Of a stretch of DNA of 64,000 nt, positions 1 to 7,421 are shown one piece after another. Below the pieces are notes generated by a model. That model had not been told where the DNA came from. It did no database searches and saw only the letters and a program-made list of their open reading frames with translations. This DNA comes from JAJYRX01 sp041655275 (GTDB lineage Bacteria > Pseudomonadota > Gammaproteobacteria > Burkholderiales > Burkholderiaceae_B), in assembly GCA_041655275.1 (NCBI GenBank), contig JBBAFU010000014.1, forward strand, positions 1-64,000. Reading direction: 5' to 3'. Position 1 is the first letter of the stretch. Every line of letters starts with the position of its first letter. Both the position numbers and the translations under genes were made by a program.

Positions 1-46
1 CGATCACCAAACCATGGATGCCTACGATAGAATCGAGCGGGGACAT
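1..46 (-). CDS. Partial N-terminus of an unidentified protein running off the left edge
   Basis: The reverse strand has an ATG at 46 preceded by GGAGG (complement of 55–59) at an 8-base spacing, and stays open to the window edge, giving about 15 residues starting MSPLDSIVGIHG. A second in-frame ATG at 52 lies too close to the GGAGG. The fragment is too short to assign a family. If real, it is transcribed divergently from the AbiEi-type gene, and both promoters share roughly 50 bases. Confidence 0.3.
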   Translation of the reverse strand, partial: MSPLDSIVGIHGLVI

Positions 47-95
47 CGGCATAACCTCCATTGAACCTGTTTCGTCGAAAAAACAAGTTTAATGA

Positions 96-929
96 TTGCC
101 GCTGTCCCCCTTTAACGATGAAGAGCCAAAACTGAACCATTTGCTTGAGAAGCTGAGCGATACTCGACTGGTATCGAGTCGCTGGTTGCGTGCGCATGGG
201 TACTCCAGCAGCCTCGTTGCCCGTTATGTACGTAGCGGCTGGCTGATGTCACCTGCTCGCGGAGTCTACATGCGCAAGGGCGGTCATCTTCAATGGGAAG
301 GGGTGGTTCACAGTCTGCAGGTCGGAGAAGGGATGCCGCTACATGTCGGCGGTCGTTTTGCGCTGAGTCTGGAAGGCCGCGAACATTATCTGCGCCTTGG
401 TGACGCGGGAACGATCACCCTGTACGGGCCCGTGCAACCGCCGGGCTGGCTTGGCAAGCTGCCGTTGGAACAGCGATTCGAGTTCCTTGGAAGTGGAAAA
501 TTTGATCTGCCACCTTTATCGTTCGCAGCAGAAGTTCCGGAAGAAGTGTTATCCGAGAATGGGTTGGCCCGGCATCCTGTCGCAGCGAGCCCCAACGCTC
601 TGGTCTACTCCACACCGGAACGGGCCATACTTGAGTTATGCAGTAGCGTTGCAGATGTGGCATTGGTCTATGAGGTGGATGCATTGATCCAAGGCATGGC
701 TACGTTGCGCCCGCAGCGGATCAGCCGGATGTTACGCTACTGTGGCAGCATCAAGGCCAAAAGGCTGTTCCTGGCGCTGGCAGAACGCCATCGCCATGCA
801 TGGTTTTCACACGTTTCTCTGGAGGGTGTCGATCTGGGCCGGGGCAAGCGAGCCCTGGTGCCTGGTGGACGCCTGCATTCTACTTATCAGATAACTCTGC
901 CGGGGGATCTTGATGAGCATCTCGTCTGA
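96..929 (+). CDS. AbiEi-type antitoxin/transcriptional regulator, orphan
   Basis: The 277-residue protein resembles the antitoxin of type IV AbiE systems. It opens with a winged-helix-like segment (residues 20–60, including SGWLMSPARGVYM) followed by the larger AbiEi domain with HVGGRFALSLEG and YSTPERAILELC. In known AbiE pairs this protein represses its operon and counteracts the nucleotidyltransferase toxin AbiEii. No AbiEii gene follows; the next 160 bases are non-coding and then comes the stump of a second AbiEi-like gene. The start is uncertain: the frame opens at TTG 96, while an ATG at 92 lies in another frame that stops at 113, and no clear ribosome-binding site is visible. Lower GC than the rest of the window suggests acquisition. 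Family is fairly sure; function as an antitoxin here is inferred. Confidence 0.75.
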   Translation: MPLSPFNDEEPKLNHLLEKLSDTRLVSSRWLRAHGYSSSLVARYVRSGWLMSPARGVYMRKGGHLQWEGVVHSLQVGEGMPLHVGGRFALSLEGREHYLRLGDAGTITLYGPVQPPGWLGKLPLEQRFEFLGSGKFDLPPLSFAAEVPEEVLSENGLARHPVAASPNALVYSTPERAILELCSSVADVALVYEVDALIQGMATLRPQRISRMLRYCGSIKAKRLFLALAERHRHAWFSHVSLEGVDLGRGKRALVPGGRLHSTYQITLPGDLDEHLV

Positions 930-1085
930 TCGCTGGGATCGCTACTGAAACAAGCGGAACAATCAGTCATGCAATTGGTGCGACAGTGTCGCAATAATCC
1001 GAAGAACAGCAATTGAATGTATGCATATAGTCGTAGCTCAGCTGTGACCTTGGGAATCATTCAAAACTTGAAGAAGATGTAAGTA
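930..1085. other. AT-rich non-coding stretch between two AbiEi-type genes
   Basis: No convincing reading frame is present. Base composition is clearly more AT-rich than downstream. It contains one copy of TCGTAG near 1028–1034, which recurs in the inverted repeat over the next start codon, so it may be part of an operator region. The AbiEii toxin gene expected after an AbiEi gene is absent. Confidence 0.4.
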
Positions 1086-1102
1086 TCGTAGTATGACTAC
1101 GA
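1086..1102. promoter_or_regulatory. Perfect inverted repeat centred on the start codon of the second AbiEi-like gene
   Basis: TCGTAGT at 1086–1092 and ACTACGA at 1096–1102 are exact inverted copies separated only by the ATG at 1093–1095. AbiEi proteins are known to bind inverted repeats in their own promoters. This site is a candidate for such autoregulation or for translational occlusion. No binding evidence exists here. Confidence 0.4.
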
Positions 1103-1266
1103 CTGTTTCAAGTAAATTAAAAGCTTTCTACACCCATCTCGCGCCGGGAACGCCGTTGGTCTCGGAGGACCTGGCGGCGCTGGGAATCTCTGCCGACCTG
1201 GCTGTCTACTACGTCCGGGCCGGGTGGCTCATGCGTTTGGCACGCTGGCGAAGGAAGTCCGCGTGA
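1093..1266 (+). pseudogene. 5' stump of a second AbiEi-type antitoxin gene
   Basis: From ATG 1093 the frame encodes 57 residues. The first ~50 (LKAFYTHLAPGTPLVSEDL, then YYVRAGWLMRLA) match the N-terminal winged-helix segment of AbiEi-type proteins and parallel the SGWLMSPARGVYM segment of the intact gene at 96–929. The expected ARGVY continuation is lost: around 1240 the sequence changes to RWRRKSA and stops at 1266. On the other strand this junction coincides with the end of IstA-like sequence, so the gene was cut by an IS21-type insertion followed by deletion. The remaining ~220 residues and any toxin gene are gone. Confidence 0.65.
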
Positions 1267-1502
1267 TCGGCCAGCAATGTGTCCTCGCGTTGTACCCGGC
1301 TATAGGCGCGCCAGGGTTGGTTGAGCGCCTTGCGTACCGTCTTGCGATCAATATCCAGGTGCCGGGCAATCCCCGAAATGGAGATGCCTTGTTCGTGCAT
1401 CTGTCGTATATCCTCCCAGCGTTGTTTGCTCAGCATCACCATCTCCTGTGGCGTTGGGTGTGCTGATATCATGCGCTGCTTTGGATTCAATTGGACATCC
1501 AT
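1209..1502 (-). pseudogene. istA: N-terminal fragment of an IS21-family transposase (IstA-like)
   Basis: The reverse-strand frame gives 97 residues. Residues ~22–90 read like the start of IstA: a helix-turn-helix with KQRWEDIRQMHEQGISISG, then ARHLDIDRKTVRKAL, and DHADFLRQRA. After that it runs into antisense AbiEi sequence (KRMSHPART) and stops, so the DDE catalytic domain and the istB helper gene are missing. Full IstA proteins are about 400–500 residues. The fragment cannot transpose by itself. Confidence 0.75.
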
Positions 1503-1574
1503 CTGTTCTGTCTCCAGAAAGCAGGTGGGGAATTTTTAATGACCCTGAGGGGGTGCGGACAAAGAAGCTAAACA
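1244..1574 (-). mobile_element. IS21-type insertion sequence remnant, one end only
   Basis: The remnant consists of the 5' part of istA and its upstream end. Upstream of the istA ATG the reverse strand contains AAAAATTCCCCACCTG, of the kind found in the repeated termini of IS21-type elements, and a plausible outer end TGTTTAGC at 1574. The inner boundary near 1244 is where the AbiEi-like frame is interrupted. No second end or istB is seen, so a deletion removed most of the element together with the AbiEi 3' part. The outer end position is inferred, not verified. Confidence 0.5.
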
Positions 1575-1740
1575 GGAGGCGGATTTTGTGCATTCGAAAG
1601 CGCGCATTTTCCACTCCCCGCTACATACAATCCCCTACCCGGACACCCTGCGCTTTTCGCGCAATGTCACGTATACTGGCCCGGACCCCCATCTTTCCAG
1701 GCAGCCGGCCCCCTGCCGGCCCAACAATAACAGGATAGTC

Positions 1741-2322
1741 GTGTCGCCAGCCCTCACCCGAATCAGCGATGTTGTGAATTATGTCGTGACCGCATTCTGC
1801 GTCGGTTGCCTGATGACCATGCTGGGCATCTCGGTCGTCGGGGCGTTCTACATGGTGGTCACCGGTGACGCGCTGAGCTGGACCTATTCCCTCGCCAGGC
1901 TGTTCATCCCCTGGCTCGGCCTTCTCAGCATCACGGTGGCCTTCCGGCGGGGCGAGCACATCGCCATGAATTCGCTCATGGAGATCCTGCCGCGACCCAT
2001 GGGTATCGCGGCCAGGGCGGCAAACTACGTCATCGTGGGTATTTTCGGCCTGCTCATGATCTGGTACGGCATGGATTACTTCCTGGGTTCGCGAGACTAC
2101 TTCATGGTCTCCGACCAGATTCAGATCCACTCCCGCTGGGTTGCCGTCTCGGTTCCCATCACCGGCCTCGTCATCCTGATCCATGTGCTGTGTGGCGTCA
2201 ATATATTCGACCCCGCAAACCCGCTCGATGACACTGATCTGGATATCAGCGACGAGGAATTTGCGAAGGCCGGTCTCAGTGCAGCGGTCGCACACACAGA
2301 TTCAGATACCCAAAGGGCATAA
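1741..2322 (+). CDS. dctQ: TRAP transporter small membrane subunit (DctQ type)
   Basis: This 193-residue membrane protein is the small permease of a tripartite ATP-independent periplasmic transporter. It has about four hydrophobic helices and ends in an acidic cytoplasmic tail (DPANPLDDTDLDISDEE). It sits directly before the large permease with a 2-base gap and in the usual Q–M–P order. The start is taken as GTG 1741, which has AGGA at 1732–1735; the frame stays open further upstream, but that stretch is Pro/Arg-rich and overlaps the leader. Substrate is not predictable from this subunit. Confidence 0.85.
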   Translation: MSPALTRISDVVNYVVTAFCVGCLMTMLGISVVGAFYMVVTGDALSWTYSLARLFIPWLGLLSITVAFRRGEHIAMNSLMEILPRPMGIAARAANYVIVGIFGLLMIWYGMDYFLGSRDYFMVSDQIQIHSRWVAVSVPITGLVILIHVLCGVNIFDPANPLDDTDLDISDEEFAKAGLSAAVAHTDSDTQRA

Positions 2323-2324
2323 GC

Positions 2325-3605
2325 ATGGTTGCTGCCGTCGTCATTTTTCTGGTCCTTATCCTGATTGGCACACCCATTGCGGTCGTGATGGTGATGTCGG
2401 GCCTGGGCGGTGCGGTATCGCTGGGCGGAATAGACTTCCTTGGCATCGTTGCGGAACGCATGTTCTCGGGCGTCAGCGGTTACCTGCTGATGGCCATTCC
2501 GTATTTCATTTTCACGGCCGAGCTGATGAACCGGGCCGGGCTCACCGAGCGCCTGATCGCTTTCAACAATGCCCTGCTCGGCCGGATCCGCGGCGCGCTC
2601 AGCCACGTCAATATCGCCGTCAGCCTGTTCTTTTCCGGCCTGACGGGTGCCGCCATCACCGATACCGTTGCCATCGGCAAGATCATGATTCCGGCGATGA
2701 AGCGCCAGGGGTATACGCCGGAGTACGCAGCAGCGGTCACCGCCTGTTCGTCCATCATCGGGCCCATCATCCCGCCCAGTATCGTGATGATCATCTATGC
2801 GTCGATTCTTCCGAATGCTTCGGTGCTGCAGCTTTTTGCCGCCGGCATACTGCCCGGCCTGCTGATGACAGTGGCCCTGCTGATTACCAGCGCCATCCTG
2901 GCGTGGTACTACAAGTTTCCGCGCTATGAGGACACCAATCTGCGCGCGGCCATGCGCGCCTTTCTTCCGACGCTGCCGGCGCTGCTTGTGCCCATCATCA
3001 TCCTCGGTGGAATCCTTGGCGGCATCACCACCGTGACGGAAGCCTCGGCATTCGCGGCGATCTACACGGTGCTGCTCGGGGTCTTTGCGTACCGCACGCT
3101 GTCGATGAAGGCGATCTGGGATTCGCTCGTTGCAACGGTCCAGTTCAGCGGCATGGTGTTCTTCCTGCTGGCGGCTTCCACGGTCCTGGGCTGGTTTGTC
3201 ACGCGCTCCGGCATCGCGCGGGAAGGGGCCAGCATCATTGCAACGGTCAGTACCGATCCCACCGTACAGATCATGCTGGTCAATGCGTTGCTGATCCTGG
3301 TTGGCATGGTGCTGGACGTGTTGCCCGCCCTTGTGGTGGTTGGCCCTGTGCTGGTCCCGGCCATGATGCAGCTTGGCTTTGATCCGCTGCACTTCGCCAT
3401 GGTGATGATCCTGACGCTCAACGTTGCCAACATCACCCCGCCCGTCGGCATGACGCTCATGACGGCCACGCAGATTGCGGGCGTGCCCTATGAGCGCGCA
3501 ATCATGGCATCACTGCCATTCTTCGTGACGCACTTTGTGGTGATCGTCATTGTTTCGCTATGGCCGGGATTTGTCCTGTGGCTGCCCAATCTTCTGATGA
3601 ATTGA
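2325..3605 (+). CDS. dctM: TRAP transporter large membrane subunit (DctM type)
   Basis: This 426-residue, strongly hydrophobic protein forms the transport channel of the TRAP system. Family features are the start GLGGAVSLGGIDFLG, the FFSGLTGAAITDTVAIG segment, CSSIIGPIIPPSIVMIIY and, near the C-terminus, LNVANITPPVGMTLMTA. Length fits a standard DctM of about 425 residues with 12–13 helices. It follows dctQ with 2 bases between stop and start and precedes dctP by 93 bases. It imports the ligand delivered by the periplasmic protein using the Na+ or H+ gradient. Confidence 0.92.
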   Translation: MVAAVVIFLVLILIGTPIAVVMVMSGLGGAVSLGGIDFLGIVAERMFSGVSGYLLMAIPYFIFTAELMNRAGLTERLIAFNNALLGRIRGALSHVNIAVSLFFSGLTGAAITDTVAIGKIMIPAMKRQGYTPEYAAAVTACSSIIGPIIPPSIVMIIYASILPNASVLQLFAAGILPGLLMTVALLITSAILAWYYKFPRYEDTNLRAAMRAFLPTLPALLVPIIILGGILGGITTVTEASAFAAIYTVLLGVFAYRTLSMKAIWDSLVATVQFSGMVFFLLAASTVLGWFVTRSGIAREGASIIATVSTDPTVQIMLVNALLILVGMVLDVLPALVVVGPVLVPAMMQLGFDPLHFAMVMILTLNVANITPPVGMTLMTATQIAGVPYERAIMASLPFFVTHFVVIVIVSLWPGFVLWLPNLLMN

Positions 3606-3698
3606 CAATGGAGGGTGCTTCAAGGATATTGATTGATCAACAGGTGTCTTCAATGTTTGGATGCCTTTACACCTTTTGAACAAGGAAAGGGGAGTGAG

Positions 3699-4793
3699 AT
3701 GGAAAGCAAAAAAACGACTGGTTTCGGCAGGAAGGCGCTGGGTTCGCTGAGCGCATTGGCACTGGCCATTGGTATGGTTGCCGGCAGTGCCGCACCGGCC
3801 ATGGCGGCAGAGTTCAAGATGGCGATTGCGCACATCTGGCCGGAAGATATGGAAAATGAAGTGCATCCGGCGCTGATACATTTCAAATCCATCGTCGAGG
3901 CCGAGACGGATGGTGCAGTTGAAGTCGAAATCTATGGCAACCAGCAGCTGGGATCGGAAGTCGAGACTGGCAAGCAGGCGCAAAACGGCAAACTGTTGCA
4001 GTCGACTGTGATTTCATCGGGCGCAATGTCGTCCTTCTACAAGAACTACCAGATTGTCACGTCGCCGTTCCTGTTCCCGAACTTCCAGGTGGCCCATGCC
4101 TTCTTTGACGGGCCGTGGTTCAGGGATTTCATGAAAGGATCCATTGAGGAATCCGGCCTTCGCTATCTGGGCACCTACGATGATGGCGGCGGCTTTGTGG
4201 CATTCACGTCCAAGAAGCTGATCCGCACGGCCGATGACATCAAGGGCCTGAAGATCCGGGTCGAGGAAAATCCCGCACACGTGGCCGTCATGCGCTCGCT
4301 GGGTGCATCGGCAACCCCGCTGCCCTGGGGTGAAGTCGTCACCGCGCTGGGCACGGGCCTTGCCGATGGCCAGTTCAATGCACCCGGTGTCAGCAAGTTC
4401 TTCAAGCTGTGGGAAGTCAACGACTATACGACACTGAGCCGGCATATCTACAATACGCAGACCTGGCTGGTCAGCGACAAGTGGATGAGCACCCTGCCGG
4501 ATAACTACAAGGAAATCATCATTCAGGCGGCACGCGAGGCTGTCGGTATTTCGCATGGTATCGCAGCCCTGCAGGCGATCGTGGGCTGGGAAGTGTCATG
4601 CAAGGAGTTCAAGGAGTGCTACGTTCTGCCGGCCGACGAGCGCCAGAAGATGGCGGATATCGCACGTCCGGCCTGGAAGAACTGGATCGTGAACGATTTC
4701 GGTATCCAGGAAGAAAAGGTCGACGCCCTGTGGGCCGAGGTTGACCGTCTCACGAAGGAAATCGGTGCATCCAACGATGCATACGGCGGCTGA
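3699..4793 (+). CDS. dctP: TRAP transporter periplasmic solute-binding protein (DctP type)
   Basis: This 364-residue protein is the ligand receptor of the TRAP system. A signal peptide with hydrophobic core LGSLSALALAIGMVAG ends at a probable AMA-A cleavage site (residues ~35–38). The mature part shows DctP features: TDGAVEVEIYGNQQLGSE, DDIKGLKIRVEENP and the EVVTALGTGLADGQFN segment that contacts carboxylate ligands. ATG 3699 has an AAGGAAAGGGGAG ribosome-binding region; an upstream in-frame start lacks one and would precede the signal peptide. The ligand is unknown. The convergent M20 hydrolase and amino-acid deaminase nearby would fit an N-acyl or D-amino acid, but that is inference. Confidence 0.88.
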   Translation: MESKKTTGFGRKALGSLSALALAIGMVAGSAAPAMAAEFKMAIAHIWPEDMENEVHPALIHFKSIVEAETDGAVEVEIYGNQQLGSEVETGKQAQNGKLLQSTVISSGAMSSFYKNYQIVTSPFLFPNFQVAHAFFDGPWFRDFMKGSIEESGLRYLGTYDDGGGFVAFTSKKLIRTADDIKGLKIRVEENPAHVAVMRSLGASATPLPWGEVVTALGTGLADGQFNAPGVSKFFKLWEVNDYTTLSRHIYNTQTWLVSDKWMSTLPDNYKEIIIQAAREAVGISHGIAALQAIVGWEVSCKEFKECYVLPADERQKMADIARPAWKNWIVNDFGIQEEKVDALWAEVDRLTKEIGASNDAYGG

Positions 4794-4845
4794 TCAAGCC
4801 TGATCACGGGGGTGCCTGCAAGCGTGCCGGTACCCCGTCTGGCTC

Positions 4846-6096
4846 CTACGCCTTCTCTGCCACCAGCAATGCCACGAGCGTATTGGCAATCACCTTGCTG
4901 GCCTTGTTCAGGGTGTCCAGCGGCAGGCGTTCGTCCGCGCGATGGCCGTTGGCCTCGAGCAGTGTCCGTGGCCCGGCACCATACATGATGGTGGGAATGC
5001 CGGCTTCACTGTAGAGGCGTGCATCGGTATAGAGGGGAACGCCATGTACGTTGACGGATTCGCCCATGATGGCAGTGGCTTCGCGGCAAAGCAGCTCGGC
5101 GAACGCTTCTGATTCGGCAGAAGGTGTCAGCGGTCTTGCGAGCAGGATGCGCTCGGTCTCCTGCGAAACACCTTTCACCTCGCTGATGGCGCGCGCGATC
5201 AGGTCGCGCAGCGCCTGCTCCGCTTGCTGCGGATCTTCCTCCGGTGTGATCCGCCTGTCCAGCCGCAGTGTTGCAGTATCTGAAACCACGTTGGTATTGA
5301 TGCCACCATTGACCAGACCCACCACCAGGGTGGGGTGGCTGATTCCGGGCGTGGCGGAAGGCCGCATGGAAAGTTCGTCGGCATGGGCGTACAAAGCCTG
5401 CAGCACCGGCATCAGCGCCGCAATGGCGTCATGCCCGGTATCCGGCATGGCGGCGTGCGCAGAGCGTCCGCGCAGGCGTACTTCCAGATGCAGGCAGCCG
5501 TTATGGGCGATGATGACCTGATAGGCAAACGCGGCACAGATGGCGTAGTCCGGCTTTGTGAGGCCCTGATCCAGCAGCCATCCCGGCCCTGTCAGTCCGC
5601 CGGTCTCTTCGTCGTGGGTGAAGTGCAGCTCAACCGTGCCCTTCAATGGTGCGTGGCAGTCGCGCAGCGCGGCCAGTGCGTAGGCATAGGTCGCAAAGTC
5701 GGACTTGGATACCGCAGCACCGCGACCGTAGAGCCAGCCATTGCGAATCTCGCCGCCGTAGGGATCGGTGCTCCAGTCTTCGCCCGGGGGCACCACATCG
5801 CCATGGGCATTCAGGGCAACCGTGGGGCCCGGGCCGAAGCGCTCGCGGACGATCAGGTTGGTGACACTGCGCATGCCATGATGCCTGACCACGGTTTCAG
5901 GCACAATGTGGCGTTCCACCACAAAACCCATGTCTTCGAGCAGGGCGGCCGCTACTTCGGCGTGCTTGTGACAATCGCCCGGGGGATTGTCCGAAGGCGT
6001 GCGCACCAGCGCCTGAAGAAACTCGACCTGCGTCTTGCTGCGTGCATCCAGATATCGGGCGATGGATTGTTTTAGGCTAGAAGTATTTTTGTCCAT
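4846..6096 (-). CDS. M20-family hydrolase (ArgE/DapE-like) with substituted metal ligands
   Basis: This 416-residue protein has the M20 fold: catalytic domain, dimerisation insert with RGRSAHAAMPDTGHDA, then catalytic domain again. The family usually cleaves N-acyl amino acids or peptides with two zinc ions. The first motif is intact (NAHGDVVPPG, His98/Asp100), the general-base pair Glu164/Glu165 is in THDEETGG and the last His is in NGHRADE (about 385). The bridging-ligand motif RGAxD reads RGAAVSKSD, with Val at 129, and the usual GEP segment near 190 is CAAFAYQ. So two canonical ligands look missing. It lies 45 bases after the deaminase gene in the same direction, so it is probably co-transcribed. 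It may work with altered metal binding. Confidence 0.8.
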   Translation of the reverse strand: MDKNTSSLKQSIARYLDARSKTQVEFLQALVRTPSDNPPGDCHKHAEVAAALLEDMGFVVERHIVPETVVRHHGMRSVTNLIVRERFGPGPTVALNAHGDVVPPGEDWSTDPYGGEIRNGWLYGRGAAVSKSDFATYAYALAALRDCHAPLKGTVELHFTHDEETGGLTGPGWLLDQGLTKPDYAICAAFAYQVIIAHNGCLHLEVRLRGRSAHAAMPDTGHDAIAALMPVLQALYAHADELSMRPSATPGISHPTLVVGLVNGGINTNVVSDTATLRLDRRITPEEDPQQAEQALRDLIARAISEVKGVSQETERILLARPLTPSAESEAFAELLCREATAIMGESVNVHGVPLYTDARLYSEAGIPTIMYGAGPRTLLEANGHRADERLPLDTLNKASKVIANTLVALLVAEKA

Positions 6097-6141
6097 GGCC
6101 TGAGTATATGGCCTGGTGCCCCGTTGCAGATACCGTCGGGA

Positions 6142-7419
6142 TCAGAACCAGGTGGATACGGCGCCCACGATGTTGTAATCATCGTCCCGCAGGAAGATGT
6201 TTCTCCACTTGTCGAAGGTCAGGCAAGGGTGGGACGCCCCGAAGATGACGGCGTCGCCCGGCACCAGTGGAGAGTCGGCCGGGCACTCGATATGGCAGTG
6301 CTGGTCATTCAGGGCAACGGCCTGATGACCGACAAGCGCTTCGGGCCGGTTGCTGCCGTCGCCGCTGCGAAAGCGCACGGCGGTATGGGCCACCGGGAGT
6401 TCATCGGGCGACAGGTCACGCTTGCCCACGTTGACGATCAGCCGCCCGGGCTCGGGTCGGGACAGCACATAACCCCAGATTTCCAGGGCATCCATCAGCC
6501 CCTTGTCGCGGTGTCCGATTTCAGGGTTGCGCCTCTTGATCTGTTCGAAGAAATTTCGATACATCCCGGCGTCATGTGTCAGGTAGCACCCGCTTCGCGT
6601 GAGCACCTTGCACCCGGGTGGCAGTGCGCCCATGGTGCCTGCCTCATTGAACACCAGATCATAGAAGGCGGAACCGCCCACCGAGAACAGGGTCTGGCCG
6701 GGCGCAAAGAATCCCTTGTCGTGGCATTGCCGGGTCAGGCTGATCATGGCCTGCAGGAAGTCCCTGACCTTGCGCTCCAGCGATGCCTCATCCGGCGCAT
6801 GCAGATAGCCTTCGAAGCCTTCGATGCCAATCAGATCGATGACGGGGCTCGCGACAACACGCGCCGCAAGCGCCAGTGCCTCGTCAACCGAGCGGCATCC
6901 GCAGCGCCCGCCGGGGTAGCCCAGTTCCACCAGCACCTGCAGCCGGCCTTTGGCCAGTCCTGCGGCCCGGGCTGCGCGTTCGATATCCTGGACGTTCTGT
7001 GCATCATCCACCAGGAAGATGAACTCGAAGCGGTCGTCTGTCCGCAGGGCATCGATGATGAAATCGATGAAAGGCCTGCCGGTCAGCTGGTTGGCGTAGA
7101 AAATGCGCTTCAGGCCGAATGCCCTGGCCACACGCACCTGGTGTGCCGTTGCCAGTGTGATGGCCCATGCGCCGGCCTTCAGCTGCATGTCAAAGAGCTC
7201 GGGGCTCATGGTGGTTTTGCCATGCGGCGAGAACAGTGCGCCCTGATCGTTTACCAGAGACTGCATCCAGCCAAGATTGTTCTCGATGGCGCTGCGGCGC
7301 AGGACGCATGCCGGCAGGTCGAAGTGTTCCTGCAGCAGGTTCCAGCCCATGTCGCCGATAGCCCTGCGGCCGGCGACGGCGTGCGGTGGAACCCCTTTGG
7401 TGGTGTGATCGAGCAGCAT
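6142..7419 (-). CDS. Fold-III PLP amino-acid deaminase (D-serine dehydratase/D-threonine aldolase family)
   Basis: This 425-residue protein has an alanine-racemase-like N-terminal barrel and the C-terminal domain of eukaryotic-type D-serine dehydratases. The PLP lysine is likely Lys68 in SPHGKTTMSPELF. The C-terminal SHPC (His397, Cys399) matches the zinc-binding His/Cys pair of that family. Known members deaminate D-serine or related beta-hydroxy amino acids, or act as D-threonine aldolases. The start codon lies 2 bases after the stop of the cytochrome b/flavin reductase gene, so translation is probably coupled. The M20 gene follows 45 bases downstream. Substrate and stereospecificity cannot be read from the sequence. 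Confidence 0.82.
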   Translation of the reverse strand: MLLDHTTKGVPPHAVAGRRAIGDMGWNLLQEHFDLPACVLRRSAIENNLGWMQSLVNDQGALFSPHGKTTMSPELFDMQLKAGAWAITLATAHQVRVARAFGLKRIFYANQLTGRPFIDFIIDALRTDDRFEFIFLVDDAQNVQDIERAARAAGLAKGRLQVLVELGYPGGRCGCRSVDEALALAARVVASPVIDLIGIEGFEGYLHAPDEASLERKVRDFLQAMISLTRQCHDKGFFAPGQTLFSVGGSAFYDLVFNEAGTMGALPPGCKVLTRSGCYLTHDAGMYRNFFEQIKRRNPEIGHRDKGLMDALEIWGYVLSRPEPGRLIVNVGKRDLSPDELPVAHTAVRFRSGDGSNRPEALVGHQAVALNDQHCHIECPADSPLVPGDAVIFGASHPCLTFDKWRNIFLRDDDYNIVGAVSTWF

Positions 7420-7421
7420 GT

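Noticed and set aside
1704..1720. GCCGGC repeats upstream of dctQ as an operator
   Set aside because: Each copy is a simple GC palindrome common in this genome, with no further conserved flanks.
2121..3392. 423-codon reverse-strand open frame
   Set aside because: It is antisense to dctM and dctQ and looks like compositional noise rather than a protein.
4794..4845. Hairpin between dctP and the M20 gene as a bidirectional terminator
   Set aside because: An imperfect stem GGGGTGCC/GGTACCCC exists, but there is no T run on either side.
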